Origin: Rhizobium sp. P38BS-XIX
Lineage (GTDB): Bacteria; Pseudomonadota; Alphaproteobacteria; Rhizobiales; Rhizobiaceae
Length of the DNA: 64,000 nt
Direction: 5' to 3'
Assembly (NCBI RefSeq): GCF_012641435.1
Contig: NZ_JABAIJ010000002.1
Span: 248,001-312,000 of the forward strand
Positions 36,130 to 45,367 of the stretch are shown piece after piece. Numbering within the stretch: the stretch's first letter is position 1; every line of letters starts with the position of its first letter. The translations under genes were made by a program, and so were the position numbers. The notes below the pieces were generated by a model. The model was not told where the DNA came from, ran no database searches, and saw only the letters and a program-made list of their open reading frames with translations.

Positions 36130-38052
36130 CCTCTGACTCCTGGCAATTCTACGGCCGCACCCGTCAGGAGACCGCTACTCGCCGTTGGACAAGATCACCA
36201 CTGAGAACGTGCAGAACCTGAAGAAGGCCTGGTCGTTCTCGACGGGCGATCTTCCGCGGCCCGGGGAGAATTCGAAAGGTCATGAGTTCAGTTTCGAAGC
36301 GACACCGATCAAGGTCGGTGACAACCTCTACTTCTGCACGCCGCATCGCGAAGTCGTTGCACTCGACGCGACCAGCGGCCAGCTTAAATGGCGCTACGAC
36401 CCGGCGGGCGACATGTCGCACAATGTCTACCAGGCTTGCCGGGGGTCTCCTACTACGACGCCTCGGCCGAGGGAGCGCCGGCGCCCTCCCAAACCTGCTG
36501 GGCACGGATCGTGTCCACCGCGTCCGACCTGCCGAGGCTGTTCGAGCTGGACGCTGAGACGGGCAGGCCCTGCGAAGGATTCGGCGATCACGGAATGGTC
36601 GATTTGCGCGAGCATATGGGTCCGGTTCCGCCAGGCTTCCATTTCATCTCGTCGCCGCCGCTCGTCTTGAACGGCAAGAGCGTTCTTGGCCGATGGGTCT
36701 ACGACAATCAGTCTGTCGGCGAGCCCTCGGGTGTCATCCGTGCCTGTGATGCCAACACGGGCGCCCTGGCGTGGTCCTGGGATATGGGCAAGACGCCCGC
36801 CAACAAGAAACTTGATCCGGACGAGATCTATACACGGGGCACGCCGAATGGCTGGGGCGTTTACACAGCAGATCCGAAGCTTAACCTCGTCTTCGTGCCA
36901 TTAGGCAACGCGACCCCGGATTACTTTGGAGGCGAGCGGCGCCCATTCGACGATGCGTATTCCAGTTCGCTCGTCGCACTCGATCTGTCGACCGGCCAGG
37001 AGCGCTGGCATTTTCAGACCGTCCATCATGACCTTTGGGATTTCGACCTGCCGTCTGGACCCTCTCTGGTCGACCTTCCCGGCGACAACGGCAGCACCAT
37101 ACCGGCGCTCGTACAGACAAGTAAGCAGGGACAGCTCTTCGTGCTTGACCGCCGGGATGGGCATCCGATTGCAAACGTCGAGGAAAAGCGTGTCCCCAAG
37201 GGTGACATTCCCGGCGAACACTATTCGCCGACGCAGCCGTTTTCGACCGGAATGCCTCAGATGCTCGCGCCAAAGCTGCAGGAGACCGACATGTGGGGGG
37301 CAACCCCAATCGACCAGCTTCTCTGCCGTATCGCGTTTCACCGGATGCGGGACGATGGTCTTTTCACGCCACCTGGCGAGAAGGCGACGATCGGATGGCC
37401 TGCCTTCGACGGAACCTCGGACTGGTATGGGGCGACAATCGATCCCGGGCGGAAGCTGCTTTATCTGAACACGACGTTCATGCCGTTCCAGTTGCAGATG
37501 CTGCCCTACAAGGCAGCTTTGGACAACGGCCTGTTCAAGCCATGGGGCGGATGGACCGAGCCGTATCCACAGCCTGAGTTCCAGAACAATCCGGAGCACG
37601 GAACACCATTTTCTATTGTTGTCAAACCATGGCTTAATGTGCTCGGGCTTCCGTGTGTCCGCCCGCCTTGGGGGCAGATGCAGGCAATTGACATGTTGAC
37701 GAAGAAGGTCGTCTGGCAGCGACCGATCGGTACAACGCGAGATATGGGACCCTCAGGTCTTCGGATGCCGTTCGGTTTACCGACCGGGATCTTCAGCATG
37801 GGTGGCAGCATTGCGACCCGCAGCGGCGTCGTGTTCATCGGCGCCACCACTGATCAATACATCCGCGCTCTCGACGGTCGGACAGGGAGCGCTTTGTGGG
37901 AATACCATCTCAACGCCGGCGGCAATGCAACGCCACTCACCTACCTTGGTAGGGATGGTCGCCAGTATGTCGTGATAGCCGCTGGCGGCCATGGCGGCGT
38001 CCAGTCCCGAAATGGCGATCAGGTGGTCGCATTTGCGCTGCCGCGGGATTAG
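36130..38052 (+). pseudogene. gcd: Broken PQQ-dependent glucose dehydrogenase
   Basis: The periplasmic quinoprotein domain of membrane glucose dehydrogenase (glucose to gluconolactone, electrons to ubiquinone). Homology starts at DSWQFYGRT near 36135. A missing base in the C run 36160-36162 shifts to SGDRYSPLDKITTENVQNLK. A second missing base in the G run 36441-36445 shifts to GVSYYDASAEGAP. From there the frame is open to 38052, with QTVHHDLWDFDLPSGPSLVD, DMWGATPIDQLLCRIAFHRM and QYVVIAAGGHGGVQSRNGD. The N-terminal membrane domain of about 150 residues is absent, so the protein could not anchor or be exported normally even if the frameshifts were errors. Confidence 0.88.
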
Positions 38053-38222
38053 CGCTCCCGCATCCAAACATCCCGATTATTATTTGTTGTGCCTTAAGGC
38101 GCATCGGCGCGCGGCCGTCGGGGAGACACGTTCATGAGACTGATGCGCGACCCCCGATAAGACCGCAGTTCCATCGGGACATGATCGAGCGCAGATATCC
38201 GACAGATGTTTTGCGATACGGA

Positions 38223-38609
38223 TTATTTCTGAGATCGATTTAGCAGATCCCGCATCTCTTCGAACCGCCGTTTACTCTCTGCGTCCTTGGCATCGGGAGC
38301 ATAGCATGTGCTGGTGACGCAAAATCGTGTGAGATTGTAGGGCGGCTGGCTCTGACCGAATTCGCACTCGAATGTGTCTGACATGTCGCTTTTGGATGTG
38401 TTCGAGCGGGTGGAGTAGCTCATACGAACACCCGGTGGATTAAGCTCAGGGAAAGATTGGACAACTCCGGTGTTCAAGTTATCCGTCAGGAGAAAATTCT
38501 TCGCGACCGTCATGCACGCGTCTTCAATCTGGGCTGGCTTGGGGTTTTCGGTAGCTTGTGCCGAGACCGGCGTGGCGAGCATCAATAAAACCAATCCTGC
38601 GTTCTTCAC
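38223..38609 (-). CDS. Secreted hypothetical protein
   Basis: A 128-residue protein with a signal peptide (MKNAGLVLLMLATPVSAQATE) and a mature part containing four cysteines (ACMTVAKNFLL, TFECEFGQ, FCVTSTCYAPDAK) that may form two periplasmic disulfides. A polar helix closes it (ESKRRFEEMRDLLNRS). The family is not recognised. The stop lies 170 bases from the convergent gcd remnant. Confidence 0.7.
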   Translation of the reverse strand: MKNAGLVLLMLATPVSAQATENPKPAQIEDACMTVAKNFLLTDNLNTGVVQSFPELNPPGVRMSYSTRSNTSKSDMSDTFECEFGQSQPPYNLTRFCVTSTCYAPDAKDAESKRRFEEMRDLLNRSQK

Positions 38610-38946
38610 CTTATCCTCCGGGTAACGATCTATCCCTAAGCTTATGTAGAACGATTTTTCCTATCTCAAGGTGTTTCCCTTCGGTTTCAAGACCAACCGG
38701 CGGCCTTACTTCGGAGGGTCAGGGCCGTCCTTGTCTCTCGTTTCCGCAGAGACGGATTGTGGAAGCATAAGCTAAGCCCAACGTTGGCCGATAAGACGAT
38801 CCGTCTGACAGGGCTGCTGCGTGTTTTTTGAGTCGTGATTACGTTCATGCTCTTTTCGTTTTGTTGGATGTTTCCTGGATACCGGCAGGCTGCCTATTGA
38901 TGCCTACGGCGGTTCGGCGGCCGGCTGGCCGCCGCAGCCTTCGCGA
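38610..38946. other. Stretch without a supported gene
   Basis: About 340 bases; no gene or clear regulatory element seen. Confidence 0.35.
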
Positions 38947-39687
38947 TCAGGTGTTCAAGCCACCATCGACATTGAGGATGGCACCCGTGATTTGCCTTGC
39001 CGCCGGGCTCGCCAGGAATGCGACGGCGGCTGCGATGTCGGCAGGTGCGCTGTAGCGGCCCAACGGCACAATGCTACGTTGGAATTCGGAGTACTCTCCG
39101 TCCGCCGGATTCATATCCGTGTCCGTCGAGCCCGGCTGGACGAGGTTGGCCGTGATGTCGCGCGGTCCGAGCTCCTGGGCGAGGCCGCGGGTAAATGACT
39201 GCAATGCTGACTTCGTCATGTAGTAGATCGTGCCCGTCGAGCCGACGATACGATCGGCACCAGCAGAACCGATCGTAATGATCCGTCCACCAGGGCCAAG
39301 GTGGGCAACAGCAGCTTGTGTTGCGAGGATCGGTCCACGGACATTGACCGCAAGAAGCGCATCGATATCCTCGAGCTTGATATCAGCAATTGCGCCGTAG
39401 AGCGCGATACCGGCATTATTCACAAGGATATCGAGACCCCCGAGCGACTTTACCGCATCATCCACCGACCGGCGGATCGCAATCGGATCAGCGCTGTCGG
39501 CCCTTATCGCTATTCCGCCACGGCCATGGGCCTCGATAGCGGCGCCGACGGCCATCGCGCGATCAGTCGAATTTTGGAACGTGAAAGCGACATCGGCGCC
39601 ATACTTGGCCAGCATCTGGGCAATTGCCGCTCCGATACCGCGAGAACCGCCGGTCACTAGAGCCTTTTTCCCCGTGAGATCAGTCAT
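38947..39687 (-). CDS. Short-chain dehydrogenase/reductase
   Basis: A 246-residue classical SDR. The cofactor motif is KKALVTGGSRGIGAAIAQML (TGxxxGIG), followed by DILVNNAGIALYGAI (NNAG), a serine in IITIGSAGADR and the catalytic YYMTKSAL (YxxxK). The C-terminus ITGAILNVDGGLNT is typical of the FabG-like branch. Cofactor specificity and substrate are unknown. A LysR gene lies 179 bases upstream on the same strand and may regulate it. Confidence 0.93.
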   Translation of the reverse strand: MTDLTGKKALVTGGSRGIGAAIAQMLAKYGADVAFTFQNSTDRAMAVGAAIEAHGRGGIAIRADSADPIAIRRSVDDAVKSLGGLDILVNNAGIALYGAIADIKLEDIDALLAVNVRGPILATQAAVAHLGPGGRIITIGSAGADRIVGSTGTIYYMTKSALQSFTRGLAQELGPRDITANLVQPGSTDTDMNPADGEYSEFQRSIVPLGRYSAPADIAAAVAFLASPAARQITGAILNVDGGLNT

Positions 39688-39866
39688 TTTAACTCCGTTT
39701 AGGTCATGATCAACGCGGACAAAAGCCCCGCAACCCCTCTTGGGCGATCGCGCGACTTCGCTGCCAACGTCCGCTTTGTTGCGGCAGCGTTAGCTGATAA
39801 TAGTCACGCCACCGGAGGCGCCGTAGGCGGGTCCTGAGACTATGATCTATTCCTGCAGGGAATGGG

Positions 39867-40823
39867 TCAGGAAGAGATACGCAACGTCGGCTCCTCAGCG
39901 CAGATATGGGCCAAGAGGTCGATGACAATGCGAATCCGTTCCGGCGTTCGTCTGCCGCCCGCGAAAATCACGTGGATCGGCGAGGGGTCCGGGATGTAGC
40001 TTTGGAGGATTGGGACCACCGCCCCAGCGTCAATGTCGGCGGCGAAGATGGCCCGACCGCCATAGCCGATGCCAAGCCCCGCCAACACGGCCGCGCGTTG
40101 ATCCTCAGCGTCATTGGATCGGAAGTGGCCTTGCGGTTCGAGGAGAAAGGCTCCGTCCGCGTGCTTGAATTTCCAAGCCTGTGTTGCGCCCTGGCTTTGG
40201 CCAGCGATCAGTTTATGGGAACGGAGATCGGCGGGACTTGTGGGCTCTCCAAAGCGTTCGAGGTAGGCAGGTGTTGCGACGACAGCCATTTGCAGATCAC
40301 CGATCTTGCGAGCAATGAGAGAAGAATTGGCCAAAGGTCCGACGCGTAGCGCGATGTCGATCCGTTCTTCCACAAGATCGACCCGCCGCTCCGACGGAGA
40401 AAGATCAATCCAGATGTTTGGGTAGCGCTGCATGAATTCGGCAAGCCGCGGAATAATGTATAAACGGCCAAGGGCTGGCGGCGTAGCCAACCGCACCAGA
40501 CCCGCAGGGCTGCTCCGGTTCTGTCCGATCCGAAGCTCTGTTTCCTCAAGGTCGTCGAGGATCCGAAGCGCGGACTCGTAGAGATCTTGTCCCGCCGACG
40601 TCGGGCTTAGACCGCGCGACGTCCGATTGAGAAGCGGCGCGCCGAGACGGGCCTCAAGTGCGGCGATTTGCTTGCTCACCGCTGGCTGGCCTATGCCCAT
40701 TTCCCGCCCGACATGCGAAAAGCTGCCACGCTCGACCACACGAACGAAGAGCCGCAGCGATGAAAAGCGATCCACGATCTTCGCCCTTTTCACAATATTA
40801 TTCGGTATGCTCTTGGTACCCAT
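39867..40823 (-). CDS. LysR family transcriptional regulator
   Basis: A 318-residue LysR regulator. The HTH reads LRLFVRVVERGSFSHVGREM, GIGQPAVSKQIAALEARLGA, and the effector domain contains LRIGQNRSSPAGLVRLATPP and FMQRYPNIWIDLSPSERRVD. It belongs to the group often paired with SDR or quinone-oxidoreductase genes, as here. I chose ATG 40823; the frame is open further upstream but without family character. No strong ribosome site is visible. Confidence 0.9.
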   Translation of the reverse strand: MGTKSIPNNIVKRAKIVDRFSSLRLFVRVVERGSFSHVGREMGIGQPAVSKQIAALEARLGAPLLNRTSRGLSPTSAGQDLYESALRILDDLEETELRIGQNRSSPAGLVRLATPPALGRLYIIPRLAEFMQRYPNIWIDLSPSERRVDLVEERIDIALRVGPLANSSLIARKIGDLQMAVVATPAYLERFGEPTSPADLRSHKLIAGQSQGATQAWKFKHADGAFLLEPQGHFRSNDAEDQRAAVLAGLGIGYGGRAIFAADIDAGAVVPILQSYIPDPSPIHVIFAGGRRTPERIRIVIDLLAHICAEEPTLRISS

Positions 40824-41299
40824 ACCCAAATCTCGGCTAAGGGAGAAGGCCGCCGGTCGATCCGGTAAAAAGCGGATGGTGAACTCGCCTACTTTTTTCG
40901 GAAGGAGCCTGAGGAGGCCCCCGGACGCGATGGCCCTGTTTCCAGCCGCGACCACGTTGGCTTCATCAGGACGTCTGGTCGCGCGCGTGCGGCATAATAT
41001 CGAATCAAGAGCCGCAATGGAATCGAGGCAAGCATCGGATCAAAGCTAACTCACCCCTTCGACGATATCCTCTGTAACGGCACGGTCCTTTGCGGGCGTG
41101 TTAGGGTTTCGAGAGCAGAGGATCACATGGAATCGTAGCCAGTCAGGAGGTAAACGTGGTGCCCGGACCGTCAGAGCATGGGCGATTTTGGAGCGCGGAC
41201 CGCCTCCGCCGAGGTTCAGGTCCACGATCGCGAGCGCCTTGAGCGCGCCGTAGAAACCTGCCGCTAGGCGCTGACATTCAATATAGCCGCTATCAGACG

Positions 41300-41653
41300 C
41301 TAATCCTTCGAGCTCGCCTCTTCTGGAGGCGGACATTCGGCAGCATTTCCCAAAAGAACAGTGGCCCTGTCGTCAACCATTGATGCCGCGCCCGCGCTTG
41401 CATCCGTCGAAGTTGTTGACGCCGAAGTAAGTTGAGAACGATCGGTAGAAGCGGCAAGTTGTTGTCGTCCTCTTCGTTCGGCGGATCGGCGTGCAAGGAC
41501 ATCCATGTAGCGCTGACGCATCGTCTCGATGTCAATCTCGCCCTCAACCCACTGCTTGACGAGGGCCATATATTCGACGTCGTGATCGATCGGTGTTCCG
41601 CGCTTCTGAGCGCGGGCAATTGCACGTTCCGCAATCGACCGTAGTGACTGCAT
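41300..41653 (-). CDS. Small hypothetical protein
   Basis: A 117-residue protein. The first 70 residues form a charged helical domain (QSLRSIAERAIARAQKRGTP, YMALVKQWVEGEIDIETMRQ, RYMDVLARRSAERRGRQQL). The rest is low-complexity Ser/Thr/Ala and probably disordered. I have the impression of similar short proteins on rhizobial replicons but cannot name a family. The minus-strand frame at 41046-41336 downstream is less convincing and not called. Confidence 0.6.
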   Translation of the reverse strand: MQSLRSIAERAIARAQKRGTPIDHDVEYMALVKQWVEGEIDIETMRQRYMDVLARRSAERRGRQQLAASTDRSQLTSASTTSTDASAGAASMVDDRATVLLGNAAECPPPEEASSKD

Positions 41654-42017
41654 GATACTCTCCCGACTCGAAACATTTATTAGCCGTTGCCGATTAGCAA
41701 GCCGCAGGCCCGGGCGTCACTCGAAATACCGCAAGCGCGTACATTTGCGGCTCACTTCCCCCCATTCGGCCCTGTGCCCGGTGTTTGCTGGCCGGTGTTT
41801 GAGGCTTTCCGGGTTAGAAGAAGAGGGCGCTCCCCCGGCGGGTCGAGCGCTCTTTCCCTCGTACCCATCCGTATCGCGAGGTATCGTCTAGTGATGCATC
41901 ACCCCACTTCCTATCTGTCGGACGTCATCACGGCGGGTATGTTGAACGCTGATGATCATGTGCGTTAGCGCGCTCGATAATGACCGGTCACGAAATTGTC
42001 TCCGCGATTCAAGGGCA

Positions 42018-42063
42018 TTCGTCATGGATGATCGAAGCAGCGAGTTCGATCATCCATGACGAA
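42018..42063. repeat. 19-bp perfect inverted repeat
   Basis: Arms ttcgtcatggatgatcgaa (42018-42036) and ttcgatcatccatgacgaa (42045-42063) with the 8-base loop gcagcgag. No U tract on either side. It is too long and AT-balanced for a typical rhizobial terminator; an operator, a site-specific recombination site or a mobile element end are alternatives. Confidence 0.75.
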
Positions 42064-42525
42064 CTTCGTTAGAAGAGGATGAAGCTAGCGCTGCAATCCT
42101 GCGTGACGAATACCTGGATTTACCTCCAACCATCAAACATGCTTTATATCGGGCAGGACAGCACCGAACTCAGAACAGGTTCAGCAGCGCATCATCGCCT
42201 TCGAGCGGGTTCCCGCCGCTTTATTTAGGGTCGCCGAAGCCGCGGCCGCGATGGAAAACTCGCTCGACGGTCTCGATTTGCAGGCGCTGCTCTTGATCGG
42301 CGAGTGGCTGGCGCGGCGAGGCATGATCGAGCGCAACGGGTCCCGGCTGACTTTCGGAAATGGCCGACGTTCTCAACCGGCTTAGAGGCCGCATCACCCT
42401 GTCTTAAAAGCGGTCAAAGGTATCGTCGGGACCTTCTCAGACTCCAAATCGAAAAGGTTGATTACAGCTATTTGATCTGAGGCAAACTCGCTCGAAAGAC
42501 GTTAAAAACGTTAGCACAACCAAAA

Positions 42526-42551
42526 GTCGGTAGCTGCTGGCAGCTACCGAC
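42526..42551 (-). terminator. Strong hairpin before the VOC remnant
   Basis: Perfect 11-bp stem gtcggtagctg / cagctaccgac with a 4-base loop. On the minus strand it is followed by TTTTGG, so it could terminate leftward transcription. On the plus strand it lies directly upstream of the ribosome site at 42556 and could affect translation. Confidence 0.5.
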
Positions 42552-42569
42552 CTTGGTCGGAGGTGGAAG

Positions 42570-43100
42570 TTGAGCGTCTTCCAGCTTACCGAACAACATG
42601 CCCCCGAAGATGTTCCTTCAAAACATTTCCGGGGGTTTGTTATTTTCGCGCACAGCGGTAGATCGTGGTTGTTGACCTTCGAAGAAACTGCTCACGTCTA
42701 TGCGACGACCTGTCCCGACAGCGCGGTTGGAGCTGTTATTCGCGCTTCCGGCGACTATCCGGACGGCAAGCAGGGAGACTTCCTCGTTGTAGAATTCACA
42801 GTCGCGGGCGTCTCGTGCATCGGATCGAACGGCGGTCCGATGTTCATGCACCATGAATCGTTCTCCTTCCAGATGTCGACTGAAAATCAGGAAGAGACCA
42901 ATCGGTATTGGAACGCCATCGTCGGCAACGATGGACAGGAAAGCGACTGTGGCTAGTGTAAGGATAAGTGGGGCATCTCCTGGCAGATCGGAGACAGCGA
43001 GGCGAGCGCGGATTGGATGCGGTGATGACTATGAAGATCGATGTTGCCGCAATCGAAATCGCCCGGCAGACGCGACGGACAGCTGCTATCAAAAACAGGT
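42570..43100 (+). pseudogene. PhnB-like VOC protein with in-frame stop
   Basis: From about residue 38 the frame matches the PhnB/3-demethylubiquinone-methyltransferase-like VOC family: YATTCPDSAVGAVIRASGDY, PDGKQGDFLVVEFTVAGVSC, FSFQMSTENQEETNRYWNAI, GNDGQESDCG. An in-frame TAG (42954-42956) stands where the family has Trp, and the same frame continues CKDKWGISWQIGD. Further on MTMKIDVAAIEIARQT matches the usual C-terminus. The first 37 residues do not match the family, so the N-terminus was also replaced. Probably a pseudogene. Confidence 0.7.
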
Positions 43101-43124
43101 GACGGGCGCGAGGCTGGACTTCGC

Positions 43125-44006
43125 CTATTTGGCCGAAGACTTTGCACTCAAAAGTTGTGAAATGTGGTTCAGCAAGGTTGTGGTTCCACGCATTGGGTCA
43201 TCGGGCCTTTCAACGCCAGCTCGCGACACTTCCGTCATCCGCGCATAGGCTCGGGCCGCGCGTTCTGAAAAGCCTGCCTGCATGAAACTTGCTTCCCATT
43301 GGCTCCGCCCGATTGTTCGGACGGTGACCGCATGACCGAGTGTTTTGGAAAAAGCAGCCGCGACGTCGTCAAACGAATATGCCTCCGGGCCTTCGACATA
43401 CTTGACCCCGATGTCATCGAGCGGCCCGGCGATCCGGCTTGCAGCAGCTAGACCCAGGTCGGTCGGGGCCACCATCGGAATGTCCAGCCCAGCCGGAAAC
43501 ATCGTGGAAATCGAGCCCTGACGAGCCTCGTCGACGAGCATGTCGAGGTTGGTAAAGTAATATGCGCCGCGGTTGACTGCCATTGGGATGGCGGTCGAGC
43601 CGACGTCTATCTCGAAATTCCACAGGACCGAGAGATCGCCGATCGCCTCGCCTGACTGTGCCCCATAGGCGGACGCCACGAGGACTTTTTCGAGGCCAGC
43701 GCCGCCAACCGCCTCGGCAATGCTCGTGGCCGTCCGGTTTTCCTCGGCGTCCGTGTCGGTGTCGACAGGAGCCGGAGGATTGAGCAAGAACGCCCGTCGA
43801 CCGCGACGCAACGTGGCCCGCAAAGCTTTCGGGTCGCCGACATCGACGACATCGATCTCGGCTCCTTGGGACTTGAGGTCGCCGGCCTTGGCCTCGTCGT
43901 GCACGACCGCAATGACCTGATGACCATCTCGAAGAAGCGTTCGGGCAACGACCGAGCCGATATGGCCAGTTGCGCCGAGGACAACGAAAGCATTCCGGCT
44001 GTTCAT
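43125..44006 (-). CDS. NmrA-family NAD(P)-binding protein
   Basis: A 293-residue NmrA-like oxidoreductase. The Rossmann motif is NAFVVLGATGHIGSVVARTL, followed by QVIAVVHDEAKAGDLKSQGA and LEKVLVASAYGAQS. The C-terminal part has DIGVKYVEGPEAYSFDDVAA. The start (ATG 44006) overlaps the stop of the preceding small gene (ATGA), so it belongs to a three-gene unit with a VOC protein upstream. The substrate is unknown. Confidence 0.88.
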   Translation of the reverse strand: MNSRNAFVVLGATGHIGSVVARTLLRDGHQVIAVVHDEAKAGDLKSQGAEIDVVDVGDPKALRATLRRGRRAFLLNPPAPVDTDTDAEENRTATSIAEAVGGAGLEKVLVASAYGAQSGEAIGDLSVLWNFEIDVGSTAIPMAVNRGAYYFTNLDMLVDEARQGSISTMFPAGLDIPMVAPTDLGLAAASRIAGPLDDIGVKYVEGPEAYSFDDVAAAFSKTLGHAVTVRTIGRSQWEASFMQAGFSERAARAYARMTEVSRAGVERPDDPMRGTTTLLNHISQLLSAKSSAK

Positions 44007-44338
44007 TTGACCTGCTCCTCAGGCCGGGCTTGGACGGGACCGTATGCGACCTCGCGTAGCGTCTTTAATGCTATGTCGAAAGCTCTTTTGAAGCTCTTCG
44101 CTTCGATCAGGGCGAAACCGGCCAGCAGTAATACGGCTGTCGGCAATAAACCTTCAAAAATCTCCATGGTGGTCCTGCCGTGGTCTCGAACCTGGGCGGG
44201 CAAACCTGCGATGCCAATGATCGTACCGCGTGCTTGCATCCGTTCGTCATGTTGGAGGCGCGTCGCATCGCGGATCGCCGGAGCGCTTCGCTCACTTCCG
44301 GCCTGGAAGCCGAATCCAACGCTGAGATATTTCTGCAT
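44003..44338 (-). CDS. Small membrane protein between VOC and NmrA genes
   Basis: The 111-residue frame begins at ATG 44338, overlapping the VOC stop (TAATG), and ends in an ATGA overlap with the NmrA gene. Only the last 54 residues look structured: MEIFEGLLPTAVLLLAGFAL (one membrane helix) then IEAKSFKRAFDIALKTLREV. An alternative start at ATG 44167 with AGGA 6 bases upstream gives just this part. The family is not recognised. Confidence 0.55.
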   Translation of the reverse strand: MQKYLSVGFGFQAGSERSAPAIRDATRLQHDERMQARGTIIGIAGLPAQVRDHGRTTMEIFEGLLPTAVLLLAGFALIEAKSFKRAFDIALKTLREVAYGPVQARPEEQVK

Positions 44339-44790
44339 TACAAAATTCCTTTCTTCCGCATCTCTGCCTTCGCGGTCTCGTTCTTGTCGGCGGCGATACC
44401 CAAAGCTCTCAGCACGGCGTCGGATTTGGTGAACTGAGCATCGCGATAATCGACGATTTCAACATGGTTTCCCCAGCGATCGAGAAAGTTGAAGGGGCGC
44501 CCTTCGGAGATCGTCGCGCCGGCCGCGGTGGCGAGCGCCATGACCATCGATCTGTCATTGACAACGAGGCCGAAATGGCGATTGGTGTCGCTCTCTTGCG
44601 TTCTGCCGCGGCACAACGCAAGGAACTGGTCCCCCATGTCGATAAAAGCCATTTGCAGGACGCCGTCGTCATCATGGTAGCTCCCACGGAGCTGGAAATC
44701 GAAGATCTTGCCATAAAATTCCAGTGCTGCGCCGACGTCGTCGACCTCCAGCGCGACATGATTTACGCCGATGAGCTTCGGTTTGGTCAT
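44338..44790 (-). CDS. VOC family (glyoxalase-like) protein
   Basis: A 150-residue vicinal oxygen chelate protein: KLIGVNHVALEVDDVGAALE, FYGKIFDFQLRG, MAFIDMGDQFLALCRG, HFGLVVNDRSMVMALATAAG, FNFLDRWGNHVEIVDY. The metal-ligand positions His (NHVALEV), His (HFGLVV) and Glu (HVEIV) are present. The reaction could be lyase, dioxygenase or isomerase and cannot be chosen. ATG 44790 is the family start. It heads a small unit with the membrane protein and NmrA genes. Confidence 0.88.
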   Translation of the reverse strand: MTKPKLIGVNHVALEVDDVGAALEFYGKIFDFQLRGSYHDDDGVLQMAFIDMGDQFLALCRGRTQESDTNRHFGLVVNDRSMVMALATAAGATISEGRPFNFLDRWGNHVEIVDYRDAQFTKSDAVLRALGIAADKNETAKAEMRKKGIL

Positions 44791-44847
44791 ATGCGTCTCC
44801 GGTATTCTTGATACCTTGGTGTAACGCCGTAGGACCCGGCAGGGTTC

Positions 44848-45088
44848 GAAAAGAAATGCGGCATTTCTGCAACAGGCTATCCTGTCTCGTCCGCGCGAGG
44901 CCATTCTGCCAGCGATCGAGACCCGCTCCGAGCCTTTCCACGACGATCTGGAGATTGGCCGTCTTCGGGACGCGTATCGTTTCGCCCTCGACACGACCGT
45001 CCTGTCGTCTGTCATGGCGAGCCTTACTGCCAAGGTTGCTGACCGGCCAGCGCCAGAGGTGCTGAAAGATTCCAAAGCAAGTGGGTAG
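44848..45088 (+). pseudogene. Unidentified C-terminal coding fragment
   Basis: A plus-strand frame with coding-like codon use but no start: NAAFLQQAILSRPREAILPA, IETRSEPFHDDLEIGRLRDA, YRFALDTTVLSSVMASLTAK, ending at TAG 45088, next to the last gene of the oxidase operon. Helical. I do not recognise it. It looks like the 3' end of a gene whose 5' part was lost. Confidence 0.4.
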
Positions 45089-45367
45089 TCAAAAATTTCG
45101 CGTCAGCTGGTCAACGCAAAGAAAGACGAGCAGGATCATCAGCCAGGCTGCCGCCGCAAGCGCCGCAACGCGAAGAAGGGGTGACTCCTCGTCCAGATGC
45201 ATGTATCGCCAGTAGATAAGGCCGGATTTGGCGACAGCGATGCCGAGGCTGATCGCCAATCCCGATAGTCCGGTGAACAGGAAACTGGCGGCGATGGTTC
45301 CGGCAAGAAGAAGGATCAGGAGCAGCCAGATGAGCACGAGAGAATTGAGGGCGCGAGGCATCGTCAC
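45089..45367 (-). CDS. ctaF: Cytochrome c oxidase subunit IV (CtaF-like)
   Basis: A 92-residue integral membrane protein with three hydrophobic segments (LVLIWLLLILLLAGTIAASF, FTGLSGLAISLGIAVAKSGL, VAALAAAAWLMILLVFLCV). Size, topology and position match prokaryotic COX subunit IV. It is the last gene of the ACIII-caa3 operon; its ATG overlaps the subunit III stop (ATGA). Confidence 0.85.
   Translation of the reverse strand: MTMPRALNSLVLIWLLLILLLAGTIAASFLFTGLSGLAISLGIAVAKSGLIYWRYMHLDEESPLLRVAALAAAAWLMILLVFLCVDQLTRNF

Larger units (their letters stand above)
41654..42569. other. Gene-poor stretch with hairpins and a coding remnant
   Basis: About 915 bases. It holds the inverted repeat at 42018-42063, a coding-like remnant on plus at 42185-42385 (IIAFERVPAALFRVAEAAAA, MENSLDGLDLQALLLIGEWL, ARRGMIERNGSRLTF) with no clear start or family, and a strong hairpin at 42526-42551. 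Confidence 0.45.

Noticed and set aside
41046..41336. 96-codon minus frame overlapping the end of the 41300 gene
   Set aside because: Overlaps the better-supported upstream gene by 37 bases and lacks features.
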